From positions 1,612,001-1,676,000 of the forward strand of contig NZ_FNKO01000002.1 in assembly GCF_900100925.1 (NCBI RefSeq): a DNA stretch of 64,000 nt, given 5' to 3'. The DNA comes from Actinopolyspora saharensis. GTDB lineage: Bacteria; Actinomycetota; Actinomycetes; Mycobacteriales; Pseudonocardiaceae. The number at the start of each line of letters is the position of its first letter. The stretch's first letter is position 1. This document shows, piece after piece, positions 9,755 through 18,228 of this stretch. The translations under genes were made by a program, and so were the position numbers. The notes under the pieces are model-generated. The model was given only the letters and a program-made list of their open reading frames with translations, searched no databases and was not told the DNA's origin.

Positions 9755-10903
9755 TCACTCGGCGAGCTCGACGAGCTCCGGCAGGCGGGCGACCACTTCC
9801 TCCGGGGCGGGCATGGCGGAGATCTCGGAGGCGATCCGGGCCGCCACTTCCCGCGGGGCCGGGTCGGTCAGCAGTCGTCGTGCCGCGGCGGTGACGGCCG
9901 CGGCCTCGAACCGCTCGGGCGGCAGGCTCTCCCCCGCACCGGAGGCGCTGATCGCCTCGGCGTTGGTGAACTGGTCGGCTCCCCTGGGCAGCAGCAGCTG
10001 GGGCAGTGCAGCGTTCAGCGCGCCGAGGGTGGTGCCGCTGCCACCGTGGTGCACGATCAGGTCCAGGTGGGGCAGCAGCTCAGCCTGCGGCAGCCAGCTT
10101 TCCACGGTGACGTTGTCCGGTTGCTCGCCCAGCTCGGCGGGGGAGACGGGACCGGTGGCGACCAGCAGCCGCAGGGGCAGTCGGGCGAGCGCCGCCGCTG
10201 CCTCGCGCAGCAGCTCGGCGGTGCCGAAGCCGGTCCCGAAGGTCAGGTACGCCAGTCCGCGCCCGGGCTCGCGGTGCAGCAGCCCTCGGGGTGGTGGTGC
10301 GCTCCCCGGCTGCGGGGCCGGGCGCAGCGCGAAGCGGCGGTGCTGGTTCCGCGTTTCCGCGGTGCGCAGCGAGGGCGGGTAGATGTCCAGGTAGGGGGCC
10401 GCGCGTCCCGGTTCCGGTGCGGGCAGACCGAGTTCGGCGCTGAACTCGGCCAGCAGCCGCTCGTGCTCCGCGAACCCGGCGGGGGTGTCCGGGCCGAGCC
10501 CGTGGGACAGCGCGGGGATGCCGGCGAGCTCCGCCCCGCTGTTGGCGCTGTCGTGGACGACCACGTCCGGTGCGGTTCGGTCCAGCAGCGGGGCGAGGTC
10601 GGTGAGGAAGCGGCGGGGCAGGGTTCTGCCGAAGGTCTCCGCGCCGAGGCGGGCGAGCTGCTCCCCGGTGAGCCCGGGGTCGTCCGGTGCGGTGCCGAAG
10701 AGTTCGCGGGCGGTCCGCGCTCCGGCTTCGTGGATCGAGGTGCCCGCGGTGAGCGGTTCGAACCCCGCTTCCCGCAGCGTCGGGTGCATGTCCGGGCCGG
10801 TGGCGAAGTCGACCTCGTGACCGGCCGCGCGTGCGTCGGTGGCCAGCGGGAGCAGGGGGCGGGTGTGTCCGTGGGCGGCGAGGGACGTGAACAGCAGGCG
10901 CAC
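9755..10903 (-). CDS. GT1-family glycosyltransferase (MGT/UGT type)
   Basis: About 382 residues in the GT-B fold. The N-terminal domain starts RLLFTSLAAHGHTRPLLPLA, typical of macrolide/flavonoid glycosyltransferases, with the acceptor-site His in AHGH. The C-terminal domain has the nucleotide-sugar signature: SWLPQAELLPHLDLIVHHGGSGTT, followed by LPQLLLPRGADQFTNAEAI. The GTG at 10903 matches the usual N terminus; a weak AGGA lies about 12 bases upstream. Likely acts on a small hydrophobic acceptor (secondary metabolite or antibiotic); no biosynthetic cluster is nearby, so a self-resistance or detoxification role is possible. Confidence 0.87.
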   Translation of the reverse strand: MRLLFTSLAAHGHTRPLLPLATDARAAGHEVDFATGPDMHPTLREAGFEPLTAGTSIHEAGARTARELFGTAPDDPGLTGEQLARLGAETFGRTLPRRFLTDLAPLLDRTAPDVVVHDSANSGAELAGIPALSHGLGPDTPAGFAEHERLLAEFSAELGLPAPEPGRAAPYLDIYPPSLRTAETRNQHRRFALRPAPQPGSAPPPRGLLHREPGRGLAYLTFGTGFGTAELLREAAAALARLPLRLLVATGPVSPAELGEQPDNVTVESWLPQAELLPHLDLIVHHGGSGTTLGALNAALPQLLLPRGADQFTNAEAISASGAGESLPPERFEAAAVTAAARRLLTDPAPREVAARIASEISAMPAPEEVVARLPELVELAE

Positions 10904-11017
10904 GTGCGGAGATCCTAGCGGCCCTCTTCCGCGCGTGGGGCGGTTTCCCGGACGAGCAGTCGAAGGTCCTGTCACTCAACTGACCTCTGAGAAGCGTGAG
11001 GCCGAGGTCGTGACGGC

Positions 11018-11123
11018 TTCACTGCTGCGAGAGGGCGAGTGCGCCGCCGAGGCCGATGAGGGGGGTGCCGCTGGCGGCGTGCTGGCGGCGTTGCCAGCGC
11101 GGGTTGTTGGCGATCCAGATGCC
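11018..11123 (-). repeat. Direct repeat 1: remnant of the lysE 3' end
   Basis: These 106 bases match 13143-13248 at a constant offset of 2125 with about three mismatches. Translated on the minus strand they give WIANNPRWQRRQHAASG, then LIGLGGALALSQQ and the stop, which is the C terminus of the LysE protein encoded at 13144. With the intact lysE end it encloses the DprA-like/phosphoribosyltransferase pair in direct orientation. Confidence 0.9.
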
Positions 11124-11382
11124 TGCCGGGGTTGTCCGGTGCTTTTCCGGGAGAGGTTTGCTCCGGGGCTTGGTGGGTGATCCCCAGCGGGGAGAGGCGA
11201 TGCTGTCTTCGCAGGCACGGCGTCTTCTCACCTGGTTCGTCGAACCCGTGTTCGATACCCTGTCCTCGGGTGGTCGAGGTTCGTCTCCGAAGGCTCGAGA
11301 GGTGTCCGTGCTCAGTGCTTCATCCGATTCGGTGTACCCCTGGGAAGGGCCGCGTGCGCTCTCATCTCCTAGGCTTTCGGGT

Positions 11383-12318
11383 ATGAGCTCCTGGGACGAC
11401 GAGGAACGAGCGGCACTGGTGGCCCTGCTGCGGGCCCGCCCGGAGGGAATGTCGTGGTCGACGATCACTTCCGAGGTGGCCGAGGCCGGTAGTGCGTGCG
11501 CTGTTCGGGAACGTTTCGGGAGGCCCTCTTCCGGGGAAACCACTCTGTTCGAGGTGACCGCGCAGGCCATTCCTCCGGGCGGAGAGATCGAGCAGGCGCT
11601 GGAGGACCTCGCCTCCTGGCGTGGCGAGGACTTCGAGTTCCTCACTTTCCGGGACGAGTACTACCCGCGCCGTCTCCTCGAGGTGAATCAGGTCCCCCCG
11701 TTCGTCTTCGCCCGCGGAAAGCTCGTTCCCGATGAGAGCGCGGTTTCGGTGGTGGGGTCCCGTGCGGCTTCGGAACATGCTCGTGCGGTTGCCGCCGATG
11801 TCGCTCGCGGACTCTCGGACGCGGGGTTCACAGTGCTTTCGGGGCTGGCGAACGGAATCGATGCCGCAGCGCACACGGCCGCTCTCGACAGCGGTGGCCG
11901 AACGGTGGCGATACTCGGAAACGGTGTTCGGCGGGTCTACCCCGCGGAGAATCGGGAGTTGCAGGAGCGGATCGCTCGGGAAGGGCTCGTACTGTCCCAG
12001 TTCTGGCCCGACTCGCCTCCGACCAAGCAGAGCTTCCCGATGAGGAACGCGACGATGAGTGCCTACGGCGTCGCCACGGTCGTTGTGGAGGCGGGCGAGC
12101 ATAGCGGAGCACGGATTCAGGCGCGCCTGGCTGTTGAACACGGGCGCCCGGTTATTCTGATGAAGCCTGTGGCCCGAGGTACCGACTGGGGGGCGCAGCT
12201 GAGCGTCCAGCCCGGTGTCTTCGTCGTCGACACCCCGGAGGAGGCCGTCGAGGTCGCGGAGCGCTTGGCCAGCGGTGAACGGGAGGTCTCCCGCCTGCTC
12301 GCCTTGGCCACGTCGTGA
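11383..12318 (+). CDS. DprA/Smf-like Rossmann protein with a variant N-terminal domain
   Basis: A 311-residue protein. Residues 1-100 form a helical domain with no family I recognise. Residues 121-290 form the DprA (Smf, SLOG-type) fold: VSVVGSR (121-127), LSGLANGIDAAAH (152-164), RTVAILGNGVRRVYP, and FPMRNATMSAYGVATVVVEA. The classic 'SGSLITA' segment is replaced by HSGARIQARLAVE, and the C-terminal winged helix of canonical DprA is absent. DprA normally loads RecA on single-stranded DNA; the SLOG fold also binds or cleaves nucleotides in conflict systems. The ATG at 11383 begins the conserved part. Its stop overlaps the next start (GTGA). Confidence 0.8.
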   Translation: MSSWDDEERAALVALLRARPEGMSWSTITSEVAEAGSACAVRERFGRPSSGETTLFEVTAQAIPPGGEIEQALEDLASWRGEDFEFLTFRDEYYPRRLLEVNQVPPFVFARGKLVPDESAVSVVGSRAASEHARAVAADVARGLSDAGFTVLSGLANGIDAAAHTAALDSGGRTVAILGNGVRRVYPAENRELQERIAREGLVLSQFWPDSPPTKQSFPMRNATMSAYGVATVVVEAGEHSGARIQARLAVEHGRPVILMKPVARGTDWGAQLSVQPGVFVVDTPEEAVEVAERLASGEREVSRLLALATS

Positions 12319-13010
12319 CTCACGAGGACATCCGTGCTGATCTACGGCGGCAACTGACCCGTCGGGTGGGTGGGTTCTTCCACAACACGAGGAAGCTCCC
12401 CGGAGTGACCTGCGTGGTGTGCGCTGGACCTGTGTCCTCCAACGAGGTGGTCTGTTCCAGGTGTGCCCGGCATCGTGCGGAGTTCGGTGACCGACTGGCG
12501 GATCGGGTGCTGCTGCTGACGTATGTTCGTGGTCATCAGCCGCGGAAGCAACACCAGTCGGCGCACACCGTGCGGGCGTACAAGTGGCCCTGGTCGTCGG
12601 TGGAGAGATGCCTCAACGATCTACGGCTGATGGTTTTGGCCGCTACCCGTATCCACGCTCGGTGCGTTGTCGAAGCAGCGGGGCGAATCTGGGATTCGGT
12701 GACTTTCGTGCCCTCCAGGAACAGGCCGATAGCGAAACATCCCGTTGCCGAGCTGGCACGCCACGTGGCTTTTCACGATCAGGATGAGGACCGGCTGACC
12801 CTGGAGATCGGCCCGGGGTTCGGCGATTCCGAACGCGTCGTCCGTGCTGATCAGTTCGTCGTACCGGACCGGTATCGGGAACGTGTGACGGGCAGGCACG
12901 TGCTGCTGGTGGACGACACGTGGACTTCGGGAGCGAAGATGCAGTCAGCGGCCGTGGCGCTCAGCGACGCTGGTGCTGAGCAGGTCACGGCGCTGTGCGT
13001 GGCCAGGTGA
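12315..13010 (+). CDS. ComF-like phosphoribosyltransferase with zinc-finger N terminus
   Basis: A 231-residue protein. A four-cysteine cluster (C33, C36, C47, C50, as CVVC...CSRC) resembles the zinc ribbon of ComFC. The C-terminal third holds the type I phosphoribosyltransferase PRPP loop VLLVDDTWTSG (196-206) followed by a helix SAAVALSDAGA. The GTG start overlaps the stop of the DprA-like gene by four bases, so the products are probably made together. DprA and ComF families are both linked to DNA uptake in competent bacteria, but these divergent versions paired within a repeat-flanked insert suggest a nucleotide-based accessory function. No other competence gene is in the window. Confidence 0.78.
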   Translation: MTHEDIRADLRRQLTRRVGGFFHNTRKLPGVTCVVCAGPVSSNEVVCSRCARHRAEFGDRLADRVLLLTYVRGHQPRKQHQSAHTVRAYKWPWSSVERCLNDLRLMVLAATRIHARCVVEAAGRIWDSVTFVPSRNRPIAKHPVAELARHVAFHDQDEDRLTLEIGPGFGDSERVVRADQFVVPDRYRERVTGRHVLLVDDTWTSGAKMQSAAVALSDAGAEQVTALCVAR

Positions 13011-13142
13011 TGTCGACACGATTGGTCGGACCACCGGCAGCTGCTGGATTCCTGCACCGAGCCCTACGACGCTTTCGAATGTCCTGTCCTGGGTGACGAG
13101 TGCTCGGTGAATTGAGCTCGGCTCACCGGGTTCTCTCGGGAT

Positions 13143-13248
13143 TTCACTGCTGCGACAGGGCGAGTGCGCCGCCGAGGCCGATGAGGGTGGTGCCGCTGGC
13201 GGCGTGCTGGCGGCGTTGCCAGCGCGGGTTGTTGGCGATCCAGGTGCC
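13143..13248 (-). repeat. Direct repeat 2: intact lysE 3' end
   Basis: The last 35 codons and stop of the intact lysE gene, repeated at 11018-11123 in the same orientation. Mismatches are limited to about three positions. The pair bounds 2.0 kb of DNA and looks like the footprint of an insertion that targeted, and regenerated, the end of lysE. Confidence 0.9.
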
Positions 13249-13782
13249 GAGCGAGCCGGCGAAGACGGCCACGAGCAGGTCGGCGGTGGAGGCGAGCACG
13301 ACGAAGGCCAGCCCGAGGGCGAGGAAGGCGATGCTCTGCGAGCCCCGTTCGGGGTGGACGAACTGCGGTATGAAGGCCAGGAAGAACATCGCGGTCTTCG
13401 GGTTGAGTACTTCGGTGACCAGGCCCTGGGTCACCGCGGAACCGCGCTGCTTCGGAGCGGCGGCCCGCTGTTCCGCCTGTTCCGCGGGGGCTCCGCGCAG
13501 CTCCCACAGGGTGCGCGCGCCCAGGTAGATCAGGTAGGCGGCTCCGAGGAACTTGACCACGGTGAACGCCAGGGCCGAGGTGGCCAGCAGCGCGGACAGG
13601 CCGATCGTGGCGGCGAGCACGTGCACCGCTGCTCCGAGGAAGGTGCCGAGGGCCGAGCGGACCCCCTCGGCCCTGCCGCCGTGCAGGCTCCGGGCGAGCA
13701 CGTACAGGATTCCGGGACCGGGGGCGACGGCTATCAGCGTCGCGGTCCCCAGGAAGATCCACCATTCGGAGAGGTCCGGCAT
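13144..13782 (-). CDS. LysE-family amino-acid exporter
   Basis: A 212-residue protein with about six membrane helices. The family signature APGPGILYVLARSLHGGRAEG lies near residue 20, and the second conserved block LNPKTAMFFLAFIPQFV lies near residue 125. LysE/RhtB proteins export amino acids or homoserine lactones; the substrate is unknown. The ATG at 13782 gives the normal family length (about 210). Its 3' end is one arm of the direct repeats around the neighbouring gene pair, yet the protein itself is full length. Confidence 0.88.
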   Translation of the reverse strand: MPDLSEWWIFLGTATLIAVAPGPGILYVLARSLHGGRAEGVRSALGTFLGAAVHVLAATIGLSALLATSALAFTVVKFLGAAYLIYLGARTLWELRGAPAEQAEQRAAAPKQRGSAVTQGLVTEVLNPKTAMFFLAFIPQFVHPERGSQSIAFLALGLAFVVLASTADLLVAVFAGSLGTWIANNPRWQRRQHAASGTTLIGLGGALALSQQ

Positions 13783-13879
13783 GAGGCGAGGTTATCGGAA
13801 TCCGGCCGGAAGCCGTTCGTCGCACTCGCCCTGACCTTGGTCGGGTGGGGCATCTGCGTTCCCACCCCGCCGGGGCAAC

Positions 13880-14725
13880 TCACCGCTGCTCGACGGGGCG
13901 GAACCGGTGGGTCTCGCCGTGGGTGAGGTAGTGGAACCGCGCCGACGTCGATGACGCGGCCGCGGCTTCCTTGAGCTCGTCCAGCCCGGACCGGAAGACC
14001 GAGTAGTCGTTGTAGTGGATGGGAACCGCCGTGCGCGGGTCGACTACCTCCACGGCCCGGACGGCCTGCTCTCCGGTCATGGTGACCACCGTGCCCAGCA
14101 GTGTCGTTCCGCCCGCGTGGACCAGGGCCAGGTCGATGCCGGGATGGCGCCGCGGGATGTCGTGGAGCCGGTCGTGCAGCAGCGTGTCCCCGCTGATGTA
14201 GAGCCGGAAGGCCCGGTCCCCGCCGTTGCCGAAGTCCAGCAGGCTGCCCATGGTCGGTGGCAGCATGCCCGCGACCGGGTCGGGGTCGTGCTTGGCCGGC
14301 ATCGCGGTGATGCTCACCTCGTCGTCGCCCTTGATCACTGTTTGGCACTGCCAGGTGTCCAGCGCGCGTCCCCCGGTGAACCCCTGCTCGGACAGCAGCC
14401 CCACCGCGTGCTCGGTGGTGATGATGGGAACGTCCTTGCCCAGCTGTTCGGCGGCCACGTCGTCGAAGTGGTCCCCGTGGTGATGGGAGAGCACGATGAG
14501 GTCCAGCGGTGGCAGGTCGGCGATCTGACAGGCGGGCTCCACCTCGCGCCGGGCGTACATGCCGTGACCGAGGTGCACGTGCTCGCCCCGGTGCAGGAAG
14601 GTCGGATCAGTCAGGATCGTGAAACCGCCGTAGCGGATCAGCGTGGTCGCGTTGCCGATGAAGTACACGCTGCCCTCGGAGAAGTCACCGGGCGCCGAGG
14701 CGGGAAGTCTCAGCGGTGTGTTCAA
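13880..14725 (-). CDS. MBL-fold metal-dependent hydrolase (UlaG-like)
   Basis: A 281-residue metallo-beta-lactamase-fold protein. After an N-terminal strand region (YFIGNATTLIRYGGFTILTDP, as in L-ascorbate-6-phosphate lactonase and NAPE-PLD relatives) comes the metal motif LSHHHGDHFDD. Further metal ligands are likely in MPAKHDPD, YISGDTLL and VPIHYNDYSVF. The TTG at 14725 is chosen for a GAGGAG eight bases upstream; an in-frame ATG at 14848 would add 41 Arg/Gly-rich residues. Substrate unknown. It ends 98 bases from the lysE start and may be cotranscribed with it. Confidence 0.85.
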   Translation of the reverse strand: MNTPLRLPASAPGDFSEGSVYFIGNATTLIRYGGFTILTDPTFLHRGEHVHLGHGMYARREVEPACQIADLPPLDLIVLSHHHGDHFDDVAAEQLGKDVPIITTEHAVGLLSEQGFTGGRALDTWQCQTVIKGDDEVSITAMPAKHDPDPVAGMLPPTMGSLLDFGNGGDRAFRLYISGDTLLHDRLHDIPRRHPGIDLALVHAGGTTLLGTVVTMTGEQAVRAVEVVDPRTAVPIHYNDYSVFRSGLDELKEAAAASSTSARFHYLTHGETHRFRPVEQR

Positions 14726-14736
14726 GGCACGACTCC

Positions 14737-15018
14737 TCACCTGTCGGTGTTCGTGCTTTCCGATGGGGAGTACCCGGCCCCCGCGGGGCGGAAAACCCGT
14801 GCGGTCGTTGTCCACGCTGCGAGAAGCGGAGCGCTCGGCAGCGGCCACGGCGGCGTGGTGAGGTCACTCCGCAGGCCGAGCCGCGTCCGGCTCGTGGTGC
14901 TCGGAGCGCGCCGGTTCGGGGCGTCGAAGAGGTCCTCGGCCGTCTCGAGCAGCTCGCGGAGCTGGTTGATCCCTGCCCGGTCGAACTCGATGTCCGGATC
15001 CGGTTCGAGGTAGGTCAT
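14737..15018 (-). CDS. Small hypothetical protein (low support)
   Basis: A 93-codon frame. Its first 35 residues (MTYLEPDPDIEFDRAGINQL, then RELLETAEDLFD) look like a real, acidic helical protein, while the rest is Arg/Pro/Ser-rich and unconvincing. The real gene may be shorter or its 3' end may be damaged. No good ribosome binding site is visible. It lies directly upstream of the MBL-fold gene on the same strand. Confidence 0.35.
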   Translation of the reverse strand: MTYLEPDPDIEFDRAGINQLRELLETAEDLFDAPNRRAPSTTSRTRLGLRSDLTTPPWPLPSAPLLAAWTTTARVFRPAGAGYSPSESTNTDR

Positions 15019-15084
15019 AAAGACCCCGATCACCCCGAGAGCAGGCAGTGATCACTCACCGGAGGTGCCGAACAGGGTCCCGTC

Positions 15085-15513
15085 GTGAGGCGAGTACTGG
15101 TGTTCGTCCGTCTCGGGCTGCTGCTGACGCTGATCGGCACACTCGTTCCGCTCCTCGACGCCCTCGCCGACCGAATACGCGCCGCATATCCGGCTTTCAC
15201 CGCTGAAGAGGGGCGCCGGGAGAAGTCCGCGATCGTGATTTATCCGGTCACGATGGGGGTGGTGGCGATCGTCGTGTGGTCGTGGACGGCGCGGTTCTTC
15301 GAGACGGGGAGGAGCCGGGCACGCGTCGCGGCCACGGTCGTCTTCCTCGTGGCCGGTGTCGTTTCCCGCCTTCCGCCGGTGGTAGCCGGTCGGGAGATGC
15401 CCACCGCGTACGGAGCGCTCACGCTGCTGCCCTGCGTCGCGGGAGCTGCCGTGGTTCTCGCGCTGTGGACGGGCGATCCCGCGGGCCGCTCAACGGGCAT
15501 GCCGTCCCGGTGA
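15085..15513 (+). CDS. Hypothetical four-helix membrane protein
   Basis: A 142-residue protein with four predicted membrane helices (LVFVRLGLLLTLIGTLVPLL, AIVIYPVTMGVVAIVVWSW, ARVAATVVFLVAGVVSRL, ALTLLPCVAGAAVVLALW). No conserved motif is recognised. The GTG at 15085 starts the hydrophobic region; a GGAGG is 20 bases upstream, too far to be decisive. Confidence 0.6.
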   Translation: MRRVLVFVRLGLLLTLIGTLVPLLDALADRIRAAYPAFTAEEGRREKSAIVIYPVTMGVVAIVVWSWTARFFETGRSRARVAATVVFLVAGVVSRLPPVVAGREMPTAYGALTLLPCVAGAAVVLALWTGDPAGRSTGMPSR

Positions 15514-15615
15514 CGAAGCCGTGCTGTTGCTCGGCCGCCGCGCCGTGTCGCGCGGAGCGGGTGAGGGGTCGAGAGTCGGTGGAGGTTTCTCGGGCGGCCG
15601 GCCGCGCGGCCGGGT

Positions 15616-15909
15616 TCAGTCGGTTCCCTCGACGAAGAACAGGCGCCGTTCGAGCGCCGATCCCCGCACCTCGAGCGCCCGCGCGTACTCGGGCGAGTCG
15701 TACCACTCCCGGGCGCGCTGCATGCTCGGGAACTCGACGATGACGACGCGCTGCTCCACCGGCCAGCTGCCCTCGACCACGTCCGGCGCAGCGCCGCGGA
15801 CCACGTAGCGCCCGTCGTACTGTTCGATCGAGTGGCGGGCCAACTCGCGGTACCGCTCGGCGAGCTGCTCGTCGAGTATCTCCACTTCGGATATCACGTA
15901 CGCGGTCAT
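15616..15909 (-). CDS. DUF1330-domain protein
   Basis: A 97-residue protein matching the DUF1330 fold (dimeric alpha/beta-barrel type). It opens with TAYVISEVEILDEQLAERY, has the central RVVIVEFPSMQRAREWYDSP, and ends with the family's typical strand. Biochemical function is unknown for the family. The ATG at 15909 with a GGCGGG just upstream fixes the length; longer frames are shadows. Confidence 0.85.
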   Translation of the reverse strand: MTAYVISEVEILDEQLAERYRELARHSIEQYDGRYVVRGAAPDVVEGSWPVEQRVVIVEFPSMQRAREWYDSPEYARALEVRGSALERRLFFVEGTD

Positions 15910-16044
15910 CACCCGCCAGTCTGCCGCGAATTGTGCACCCCGTGTGCTCGTTCGTCGTCCGGTGCCGGGCGAGCACGGCAGGAGTGGGCCATGTTGGCAC
16001 GTTCGGCGGATGAGGCGACGTCGCGCAGCCCGTAATTTTCGGGC

Positions 16045-16605
16045 ATGGCGACGTTGTCCTTTCCTCGACCGCCGCTGGTCGACGAGGTCGTCGCGCTGCG
16101 CCCGTGGCGACGCGCGGACATTCCGCAGAAGTTCGCGGGGCTGTCCGATCCGTTGTGCCTGCGGTTCTCCTGGGCGTCGACCGAGCGGTTCACCGAGGTG
16201 CACGTCCGGCGAAAACTCGAGGTGCAGGAACGGGAGCGCCTCGAAGGGAAGGGGATCAACTTCGCCGTGGTGGACGTGGCGGCGCGGGAGCACGTGCTCG
16301 GCGGTGCCGAACTCTACGATGTGGACGGTTCGCGCTCGTGCGCGGCGGTCGGCTACTGGCTCGCCCCGCACGCGCGGGGGCGTGGCGTCGCCACGCGCGT
16401 GGTGCGGCTGCTGGCCCGGTGGGGCTTCGAACGGCTCGCGCTCGCCCGCCTGGAACTCACCTGCGGGCCGGACAACACCGCTTCTCAACGGGTCGCCGAG
16501 CGGTGCGGTTTCACCAGGGAGGGGCTGCTGCGTTCGCACCTGCCGTTCCGGGGCGGGCGGCGCGACACCGTGATGTACGGCCTGCTGCCGGGGGAATTGA
16601 GCTGA
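16045..16605 (+). CDS. GNAT acetyltransferase (RimJ/RimL-like)
   Basis: A 186-residue protein with the N-acetyltransferase fold of the RimJ/RimL type. The opening strand reads VVALRPWRRADIP. The acetyl-CoA pyrophosphate loop is in LAPHARGRGVATRVVRLLARWGF (Q/RxxGxG as RGRGVA), and NTASQRVAERCGFTREGLLR matches the 'N..S..v.eklGF..EG' block that defines the subfamily. The acceptor may be a protein N terminus or a small amine. Followed by a 320-base gap. Confidence 0.87.
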   Translation: MATLSFPRPPLVDEVVALRPWRRADIPQKFAGLSDPLCLRFSWASTERFTEVHVRRKLEVQERERLEGKGINFAVVDVAAREHVLGGAELYDVDGSRSCAAVGYWLAPHARGRGVATRVVRLLARWGFERLALARLELTCGPDNTASQRVAERCGFTREGLLRSHLPFRGGRRDTVMYGLLPGELS

Positions 16606-16928
16606 GGCCTGCTGCTCCGAACGTCACCAGGAGGAGTTCCGGAGCCCGGTCAGCGATGACGGAGCTGCGCTGATCGTCACGAGGTCTCCCGCCGCGCTGC
16701 GTCGCTCGGTGTCGACCACACGGGGCGGCAGGTTTCTGCGTGTTCTGGTGGGGACGAGCGGTCACGGCGGAGAGCTCTGAGCGCACGATCCCGGTGTCCA
16801 CTGCGGAGCCTCTCCGTGCCGGGGCTGTTTTCTCGTCCTCGGCGGGTTGTGGCGAACTTCGCGAATGGCCTCGCCGTTTTCCGGCGGGCTGATAACTTTG
16901 CCCGCCGCAATCGATGCGAGGAGCGAGG
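16606..16928 (+). other. Gap before the WXG-like operon
   Basis: No protein-coding frame with credible composition is visible. A possible -10 element (gataact, 16889-16895) lies about 35 bases before the first gene of the operon, and AGGAG (16918-16922) serves as its ribosome binding site. Nothing else is recognised. Confidence 0.4.
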
Positions 16929-17303
16929 ATGGCAAACAGCGGAACGGGATTCGCCGTCGATCTCTATCGCTTGGAGAAGGTGGCCAAGGACTACCTGCCG
17001 ACCGTGGCCACCGTTTACGAAAACGCGGTCGGGTTGTGCCAGGACGCGGAGTCCGGATTGGGTTTCATGTCCGGTATTCCGGAGCAGTTCCAGGGTGAGA
17101 GTGGCTCGATCTCGCAGGCCTACGGCCAGGTGCACAGCGCGGTCACCGAGGTGCTGAAGTCCACCAAGACCAGCTTGGACGAGACGGCGAGCGCGCTGCA
17201 CGAAACGGTGAGGATGTACGCGGAGGCCGATCAGGGGGTATCGGACAACCTCGATCAGCTGATGCAGCAGCGGGGAACACCGAAGCCGGGAGTGAGCTCA
17301 TGA
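16929..17303 (+). CDS. WXG100-like / ESX-type secretion target protein
   Basis: A 124-residue helical protein (FAVDLYRLEKVAKDYLPTVA... LDETASALHETVRMYAEADQ) resembling the actinobacterial 'type VII secretion target' class: two long helices, the tail motif MYAEADQ (Yxx(x)D/E-like), and no signal peptide. A canonical WxG is not present; the turn reads SGLGFMSG. The ATG at 16929 has AGGAG six bases upstream. It overlaps the next gene by four bases (ATGA). Likely a secreted partner of the following protein. Confidence 0.7.
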   Translation: MANSGTGFAVDLYRLEKVAKDYLPTVATVYENAVGLCQDAESGLGFMSGIPEQFQGESGSISQAYGQVHSAVTEVLKSTKTSLDETASALHETVRMYAEADQGVSDNLDQLMQQRGTPKPGVSS

Positions 17304-18214
17304 GCCAGGCCGATCTGATGCAGAAGGCCAAGGAGATCGAGACGAAAGCCGCTGAGACGGAGTACCGCCAGCTGCTTAGCTTGCCCGGGGCCGGGCCAGG
17401 CATCAACAAGGAGGACCTGGAGCAGAAGTACCAGGGCCGTGCGCAGCCCTTGTTCGAGCCGTTCACCCGGATCCCGGATCCGAGCGCGTACGACGGGCCG
17501 ATCAACGACCTGCACAGCGCCATGGGCAAGCTCTCGCACGGGGCGCACATGAACGACCCGGTCAGCGAGGATTCCATCGGTGCGAACGAGGACCTGAAGG
17601 CGATCGAGACGGCTGCCGGCGATCTGCAGGGCTGGAGCGGTGAGGCCGCCTACGCCTTCAAGGCCAATTTCCTCGATCCGTTCCCCGCCAAGGCGAGCAA
17701 CCAGTTCATCGCTCTCGGCGGGATGAAAGGCGCGATGCAGGCGGAACAGGAGCTGTGGGATAAAGCGCAGAAAGATATCGGCCATATCGCTGACCAGGCG
17801 ATCCATGCGCTGGAAAACGTGGGCAGCTGCGGCAAGAGCGACTTCGAGTTCATGCTGTCGGTAGCCAGTGCGGTGGCAGCGATCGGGGCCATACCGTTCA
17901 CCGGCGGTGCCTCGGCGGTCACCTTCGCGGCGGTGGGGGCTGCCTCGGCGGTGGGGGGTGCGGCCCAGAAAGGTGTGGAAGCGGTGAAGGCGAGTGGTGG
18001 CTCGGCGGAGCAGGTCGTGAGCTCGATGGAGGACGCGATCGGCAAGCTCACCGAGCACATCAGCAAGGAGCGGGGCAGGATCACCAAGTCGCTGAACGAC
18101 TGCGCCGGCGCCATCACCCAGGGCAAGTCGCACTTCGTCTCACCGCGCCCGAAGCTCGCCGGCATGGAGGGTGAGAGGCTGACCAGCGGCATGGGCGTCG
18201 GCGGCCACGACTAG
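17300..18214 (+). CDS. Large WXG-containing helical protein, probable ESX substrate or effector carrier
   Basis: A 304-residue protein. The region around residues 108-170 holds a WxG turn (LQGWSGEAAYAF) between two helices, as in WXG100 proteins. Residues 190-240 are small and hydrophobic (SVASAVAAIGAIPFTGGASA, VTFAAVGAASAVGG) and could insert in a membrane. The C terminus is helical. No toxin domain is recognised. Its start overlaps the preceding WXG-like gene, and the next gene begins about 15 bases after its stop. ESX apparatus genes (EccC, EccD, MycP) are absent from the window. Confidence 0.65.
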   Translation: MSQADLMQKAKEIETKAAETEYRQLLSLPGAGPGINKEDLEQKYQGRAQPLFEPFTRIPDPSAYDGPINDLHSAMGKLSHGAHMNDPVSEDSIGANEDLKAIETAAGDLQGWSGEAAYAFKANFLDPFPAKASNQFIALGGMKGAMQAEQELWDKAQKDIGHIADQAIHALENVGSCGKSDFEFMLSVASAVAAIGAIPFTGGASAVTFAAVGAASAVGGAAQKGVEAVKASGGSAEQVVSSMEDAIGKLTEHISKERGRITKSLNDCAGAITQGKSHFVSPRPKLAGMEGERLTSGMGVGGHD

Positions 18215-18228
18215 GAGAAGTGGGAGCA

